DNA of 64,000 nucleotides from Streptomyces sp. NBC_01446 (GTDB lineage: Bacteria > Actinomycetota > Actinomycetes > Streptomycetales > Streptomycetaceae): assembly GCF_026340095.1 (NCBI RefSeq), contig NZ_JAPEPO010000001.1, positions 8,080,501 to 8,144,500 on the forward strand, written 5' to 3'. The stretch's first letter is position 1; each line of letters starts with the position of its first letter. Made by a program: the position numbers and the translations under genes. This document shows positions 59,842-64,000 of the stretch, piece by piece. Below the pieces are notes generated by a model. It ran no database searches and was not told the DNA's origin. It worked only from the letters and a program-made list of their open reading frames with translations.

Positions 59842-61236
59842 ATGTGGGAACAGACCGAAATGGACCTGGTCGAATCCGAGGTGGTCGTCGTGGGTGGCGG
59901 CTACGCGGGACTGGCCGCAGCTCTTCGACTCCACGACGCGGGTGTCGACTTCACGCTCGTCGAAGCCGCCGACCGGGTGGGCGGCCGCGTGCTCACCGAG
60001 ATCCGGGCCGGCGACGTGACGCTCGATCACGGCGGCCAGTGGGTCGGCCCGACCCAGACACATCTGCTCGCCCTCGCCGACCGCTTCGGCTGCGCCACCT
60101 TCCCGACCTGGGAGACGGGCAAGCACGTCGAGGTGTGGCACGACGGCGGCACCGTCCCCTACCTCGGCGCGGCACCGGCCGACGGCCCCGGCATCGCGGA
60201 GTACACCCGCGTCAGCGAAGTCCTCGACGAGCTCGCCCGGACCGTGGACACCCAACAGCCCTGGCGCACACCCCGATTCGCAAAGTGGGACGCCCAGACG
60301 GCCGAGTCGTTCTTCCGTGCGCAGACCGACGACCCGGACGCCCGGCGCCGCCTGACACTCGCCGTGCAGGGCCTGTGGTGCGCGGAGCCGTACGAGATCT
60401 CCCTGTTCCACGTGCTGTTCTACATCGCCGCCGCCGGCGGGTACGAGCAGCTCATGGAGACGCGGGACTGCGCCCAGGACAGCCGCTTCGTCACCGGCGC
60501 GGCGGGGCCGGCCCGCGCCGTCGCCGGCCTGCTCGGCCGGCGCGTCCGGCTCGGCGAGCAGGTGCAGTCGATCGAGTACGACGAGGGCGGCGTCCGCGTG
60601 AGGACGGCGTCCACCGTGTTCGAGGCCCGCAGGGCGATCGTCGCGCTGCCGCCCCAGGCGGCCCGCACCATCCGCTTCACCCCGGGGCTCCCCGTCAGCA
60701 GGGACGGCTGGCTGTCCCACAGCCCGATGGGACGCGTCGCCAAGGTCCACGCCGTGTACGACGCCCCGTTCTGGCGGGCCGCCGGACTCTCGGGCGTCGC
60801 CACGCTCTACGACGACGGGCCGGTCGGCGTCGTGTTCGACAATTCGCCGGACGACGCCTCCCAGGGCGTGCTCGTCGGCTTCGTGTACGGCGACCGCGTC
60901 ACCGACTGGAGCGACCTCGACGACGCCCGCCGCCGCGCGGCCGTACTGGAGAGCTTCACCACCGTCGTCGGGGAGCGCGCGACACGTCCGCTCGACTACA
61001 CGGAGAAGATCTGGTCGCGGGACACTTTCGCGCGGGGCGGCTACGAGGCGTACGTAACTCCCGGCGGCTGGACGGGATACGGGCGTCGCGGCTGGCGGGA
61101 ACCCACCCGGACCGTGCACTGGGCCGGAACCGAGACGGCTAGTGTGTGGAACGGCTACATCGACGGTGCCATTTCGTCGGGCCAGCGAGCGGCCGACGAG
61201 GTCGTGTCGGCACTCTCATCGCAAGCGGAAGGCTGA
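59842..61236 (+). CDS. flavin-dependent monoamine oxidase family protein
   Basis: A 464-residue amine oxidase: FAD site VVVVGGGYAGLAAALRLHDA, then GGRVLTEIRAGDVTLDHGGQ and WVGPTQ, aromatic-cage region ending WAGTETASVWNGYIDGAISS. It oxidises primary amines (monoamines or putrescine) to aldehydes, ammonia and H2O2. ATG at 59842 is leaderless with respect to the mapped promoter; ATG at 59860 is a possible alternative. It is divergent from the permease operon and followed after 14 bp by the regulator, making a compact amine-catabolic locus. Confidence 0.92.
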   Translation: MWEQTEMDLVESEVVVVGGGYAGLAAALRLHDAGVDFTLVEAADRVGGRVLTEIRAGDVTLDHGGQWVGPTQTHLLALADRFGCATFPTWETGKHVEVWHDGGTVPYLGAAPADGPGIAEYTRVSEVLDELARTVDTQQPWRTPRFAKWDAQTAESFFRAQTDDPDARRRLTLAVQGLWCAEPYEISLFHVLFYIAAAGGYEQLMETRDCAQDSRFVTGAAGPARAVAGLLGRRVRLGEQVQSIEYDEGGVRVRTASTVFEARRAIVALPPQAARTIRFTPGLPVSRDGWLSHSPMGRVAKVHAVYDAPFWRAAGLSGVATLYDDGPVGVVFDNSPDDASQGVLVGFVYGDRVTDWSDLDDARRRAAVLESFTTVVGERATRPLDYTEKIWSRDTFARGGYEAYVTPGGWTGYGRRGWREPTRTVHWAGTETASVWNGYIDGAISSGQRAADEVVSALSSQAEG

Positions 61237-61250
61237 ACGGACCCAGCGCA

Positions 61251-62141
61251 ATGACGTCGATCCAAGGCGGGGCGGAGGACATCGCGGACGACACCGCGAC
61301 CCTCACGGACCGGGCGCGGCTCGTGGTGCTTTCGGCGCCCATCAGCCAGCGCGAGTTCGCCGACCGTGTGGGCATGGATCCCACCGCGCTGTCCAAGGCC
61401 CTGCGCGGCAACCGCCGTCTCCAGGACCACGAGGTCGCCGCGATCGCGCAGGTCGGCAAGGTGTCGCAGCGGTATCTGCGGACCGGGGCGGGAAAGCCAC
61501 CCGTCGCGCGCGGGGGAGCGGACGGCGGGCAGCCGGCCCGCCGCCGCGCCGACGCCGTGGACGCCGACCTCCGCCGCGCCCAGATCCTCGAAGCCACCGC
61601 CCGCCTCATCGCCCGCCGCGGGTTCCACAAGGTACGGGTCGCCGACATCGCCCGCGCGTGCGGGACCAGCACCGGCACCGTCCACTACCACTTCCCGACG
61701 AAGGACGACGCGCTGCGGGCCGCCCTCGTCTTATACGCCGACCGCTTCCACGCGCGCCTCGAAGAGGAGTTCAGGACGGCCGACACCACCGTCGAGAAGC
61801 TGCGCCGGCTGATCGAGGTGCAGCTGACGACGACCGACGAGGACGCCGACGAGTGGTCGGTGTGGGTGCAGTCGTGGAACGAGGCCATCCTCGACCCGAC
61901 CCTCAGGGAAGGCCAGAAGGGTGTCCACGTCCGCTGGCGCGAGATCGTCCTCGACCTGCTGCGGACCTGCCAGCAGGAGGGGATGGCGCAGGGCGCGGAC
62001 GCGGGGGCCATGGCCAGCCGCTTCACCAGCATGGTCGACGGCATGGCCATCCAGGTCCTCGCGGGTACGGGCGACATGGACGCGGCACGCATGCGCGAGC
62101 TGCTGCTGGACGCCTTCGAGCCGTACATCACGCTGCGCTAA
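61251..62141 (+). CDS. double-HTH regulator: XRE-like N-terminus fused to TetR
   Basis: A 296-residue protein. Residues about 20-80 form a Cro/C1-type HTH (ISQREFADRVGMDPTALSKA, LRGNRRLQDHEVAAIAQVGK). A Gly/Arg linker follows, then a complete TetR HTH (ILEATARLIARRGFHKVRVA, CGTSTGTVHYHFPTKDDALR) and a BetI-like ligand domain. ATG at 61251, 14 bp after the amine oxidase stop; the ribosome site is weak (ACGGA). Likely controls the amine-oxidase/permease locus and itself. Its stop is 6 bp from the convergent tnpB-like gene's stop. Confidence 0.9.
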   Translation: MTSIQGGAEDIADDTATLTDRARLVVLSAPISQREFADRVGMDPTALSKALRGNRRLQDHEVAAIAQVGKVSQRYLRTGAGKPPVARGGADGGQPARRRADAVDADLRRAQILEATARLIARRGFHKVRVADIARACGTSTGTVHYHFPTKDDALRAALVLYADRFHARLEEEFRTADTTVEKLRRLIEVQLTTTDEDADEWSVWVQSWNEAILDPTLREGQKGVHVRWREIVLDLLRTCQQEGMAQGADAGAMASRFTSMVDGMAIQVLAGTGDMDAARMRELLLDAFEPYITLR

Positions 62142-62145
62142 GAGT

Positions 62146-62165
62146 CATCACGTAGTGCTGTGATG
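62146..62165. terminator. hairpin at the convergent TetR/TnpB ends
   Basis: CATCAC (62146-62151), 8-nt loop, GTGATG (62160-62165). It contains the stop codon of the tnpB-like gene. Short for a terminator; could be part of the element end or an omega-RNA fold. Confidence 0.4.
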
Positions 62166-64000
62166 TCCGCCCGGTGTCTGCACGGAACTGGCGCGCCGGG
62201 GTGGCGTGCTGTCCGTGCAGCCGGCTGCTCCGACGTGGGCCTTGTGCCGCTTGACTGCGGGTCGGGTCTCATTCGGGGTTTGTCCGGTACCAGGTGGTGG
62301 CATTTCGTCGAGCAGAGGCCCACAGCCGGAGGTGTCCGGCTTCTGGGCTGCCGCGTGGGTGCGGCCCCGGGTGGGGCGGGCACCGCGCTGCGGTTGACTG
62401 GACAGGGCCTCTTGCAGCCCTTCATGAAACAAAAGCTGTGTATGGCGCGCCTGGACTATGTCCAGGCGCGCCGTGCTGGGGTCGTCCGGGTCGGTGAGGC
62501 CAACGTGGGCGCCGAGAGCGCCGGAGACCATATCCCGGTCGCCGACGAGCCCGCACGAGATGCAGACATGGATGCGGTCGGAGAGAGTCTTGGTGACCTT
62601 CTCGCCGCAGAAGCATGTCTGGGAGAGTTTGGTGGTGAAGGTGGATGCGCGGAGCATCCGCCCGCCGGTCTTCTCACACTCCCGGCTGATGGCAGCTACG
62701 AGCCTGCCGGGCGTTGTGGCCTGGAGGGCTTTGCCCCACCGGCGGTACCAGGTGCGGATGTCGCAGTCCTCTACGACGAGGTTGGCGCCGTGGTCGGCGA
62801 TGATGTCTGCGGCTATCCACCTCGCGCGGTGGTCTTTGGCGGCGGCCGCGGTTGCGGCGGCTTCGGCGAGCCGTGCCCGGTTGAGGCGGTAGCCGGCCGA
62901 CAGGCGGTCGCGCCGATACGCCTGCCTCGGCACCCCGGCCTTGTTTGCCGACCTCGCACCGCGGGGCATGTCGACGGCCCGTGCGGGCAGGCCTACGGTC
63001 TGGCGCCGTTCGGCCCGGGCCTGCTGGCGTTTCGACGGCCGGTACTGGCCGGGGTTGGCCGCTCGGCGAGAGCGGTCGAGTGCCCTCTTGCGGCCGCGTT
63101 CCTTCTGCCGGGTTTTCGCCAGGGCTGCGAGTTCCTCGTCGGACGGCTCGATGCGGGTGGCTTCGACGTCGCCGTCGGCGGGGTCGAAGGTGGCCGGGAA
63201 GGAGACAATCGAGAGGTTGGAGACGTTGCCGTCGACCCCGCCGCGCCGCTCGAGTGCGGCCGCCGCCTGGCGGCGGGCCTTCGTCGCCGGTGACGCATAG
63301 CTGCCGCAGAGGACCATCAGGTGGGCTTCGTACGCCCACCCGCCCGGCGCGGAGGTATCCCGGCGCCGCACGAGGTCGATCTTGTGCCAGGTCTCGGGGT
63401 TGTTCAGGAAGTGCAGCAGGTATGGCCAGCGTCCGGAGCCGGACGGCAAGCGGACGGGAAGGACCAGGTCGCCGCGACTCGAGTCGGCGCCGCCTGTGAA
63501 GACGACGGCCAGCGGCCCGGTGTGATCCCACCAGGTTGCTGCCCGCTTCTTCGGGGTGCCCTTCGGTGTTACCTCACCCGTCTCAACACGTCCCGTGGGC
63601 CGCACGGGTGTAGGCAGCTGCCGCGGCTGCTCGAGGACCCGCACATCGGGAGGAAGCAGAGCGGCCTGCTCGGGAGTCGTGACCGTACGGTCAAGGCCAC
63701 GGTGCCGGTAGGCCTCCAGGTGCCCAGCAAGCGTGCCGTGCAGGCGGAACGTCTCCCATTTCCGCTCGGCGGTGTGGGAGCGGGCGCGGCCGGGAATTCG
63801 GGTGTAATCCCACCACCGGCCGACCTTCGGCCGGCCGAACCTGCGGCCGGAGGAGTCCGCGAACAGATGCCGGCTCGCCGACGTCTCGAACACCTCGTCT
63901 GCCTGGTGCATCACCAGCGCTTTGGTGACGTGATGGGCGAGGTGGCGGGAGTTTTCCATGTGGCGGTAGGCGCGGCGCTCCATCCCCTCCCGGGACAGGC
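62148..64000 (-). CDS. large TnpB-family protein (RuvC nuclease), 5' end outside window
   Basis: The frame is open to the window edge (residues LSREGMERRAYRHMENS are read before and at the internal ATG at 63983), so more than 617 residues are coded. Counting from that ATG: RuvC-I Asp251 (GVDGNVSNLSIVSF), RuvC-II Glu405 (LVVEDCDIRTW), zinc ribbon C457-x-C459...C474-x2-C477, and RuvC-III Asp in DRDMVSGALGAHV (482/484). A segment of about 150 residues between RuvC-I and II, an N-terminus of at least 250 residues and a Pro/Gly-rich C-terminal tail of about 115 residues make it far larger than an IS605 TnpB (about 400). All three acidic residues are present, so nuclease activity is possible. No tnpA or serine recombinase is in view, but most of the element may lie outside. 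Confidence 0.85.
   Translation of the reverse strand, partial: LSREGMERRAYRHMENSRHLAHHVTKALVMHQADEVFETSASRHLFADSSGRRFGRPKVGRWWDYTRIPGRARSHTAERKWETFRLHGTLAGHLEAYRHRGLDRTVTTPEQAALLPPDVRVLEQPRQLPTPVRPTGRVETGEVTPKGTPKKRAATWWDHTGPLAVVFTGGADSSRGDLVLPVRLPSGSGRWPYLLHFLNNPETWHKIDLVRRRDTSAPGGWAYEAHLMVLCGSYASPATKARRQAAAALERRGGVDGNVSNLSIVSFPATFDPADGDVEATRIEPSDEELAALAKTRQKERGRKRALDRSRRAANPGQYRPSKRQQARAERRQTVGLPARAVDMPRGARSANKAGVPRQAYRRDRLSAGYRLNRARLAEAAATAAAAKDHRARWIAADIIADHGANLVVEDCDIRTWYRRWGKALQATTPGRLVAAISRECEKTGGRMLRASTFTTKLSQTCFCGEKVTKTLSDRIHVCISCGLVGDRDMVSGALGAHVGLTDPDDPSTARLDIVQARHTQLLFHEGLQEALSSQPQRGARPTRGRTHAAAQKPDTSGCGPLLDEMPPPGTGQTPNETRPAVKRHKAHVGAAGCTDSTPPRRASSVQTPGGHHSTT

Overview
The window is high-GC actinobacterial chromosome, almost certainly Streptomyces. 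Third codon positions are strongly GC-biased. Lineage markers include a conservon (cvnABCD), an SCO-type SigB/F sigma factor with a PRC-barrel partner, a DUF6233 protein, a 25-residue ribosomal protein bL37, sugar ABC transporters without their own ATPase, and many leaderless or GTG/TTG starts. No rRNA, CRISPR array, prophage or large biosynthetic cluster was seen. The content reads as a chromosomal-arm or near-core mosaic of catabolic, transport and regulatory units with scattered gene decay.

Region by region. 1-5.3 kb: the end of a GxGYxYP protein and two paralogous MFS exporters, separated by a decayed MmyB-type regulator and a DUF6233 gene, then a VOC protein. 5.3-10 kb: a small gene ending in a 16-bp tandem repeat, bL37, a TetR regulator with a perfect operator, an SGNH hydrolase, and a large HTH-like regulator. 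10-14 kb: the conservon cvnABCD plus a GAF protein, tightly overlapped, with an unusual doublet motif (GGGTCGTT-N3-GGGTCGTT) upstream; the same motif recurs at 15.8 kb. 14-20 kb: an acyl-CoA dehydrogenase lacking the usual glutamate, a PucR regulator, a MerR-HTH/TOBE molybdate sensor, and an XRE-cupin regulator divergent from a His-rich methyltransferase. 20-27.6 kb: small proteins, a GNAT enzyme, an APC permease, a PucR regulator, a second LysA-type decarboxylase, a hydrolase and an MpaB oxygenase.

27.8-29.8 kb: a 1,600-bp TnpB-only insertion sequence lies inside an ACT-domain gene. Because both halves of the gene survive in frame, the empty site, predicted TAM and omega-RNA guide can be read directly. 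29.8-40.3 kb: a glycoside-uptake locus (ROK regulator, binding protein, two permeases, GH1 beta-glucosidase), a membrane-anchored molybdopterin oxidoreductase, and a Tat-exported beta-helix protein with a CebR-like operator beside a decayed lacI gene. 40.3-47.4 kb: a secreted protein, a hydrolase, PRC-barrel and sigma-factor genes, a PPOX flavoprotein, an SDR, and a DHA2 efflux pump divergent from its MarR-type regulator. 47.4-52.7 kb: a ferredoxin-NADP reductase with an iron-box-like operator and a leader hairpin over its ribosome binding site, initiator tRNA, an orphan AtpF-like protein, and an APC permease.

52.7-64 kb: a Tat-exported phospholipase C, then an operon of APC permease, acyl-CoA dehydrogenase and acyl-CoA ligase (minus strand). 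It is divergent from a flavin amine oxidase and an XRE-TetR double-HTH regulator, and looks like an amine-catabolic unit. The window ends inside an unusually long TnpB-family gene, unrelated in layout to the first one.
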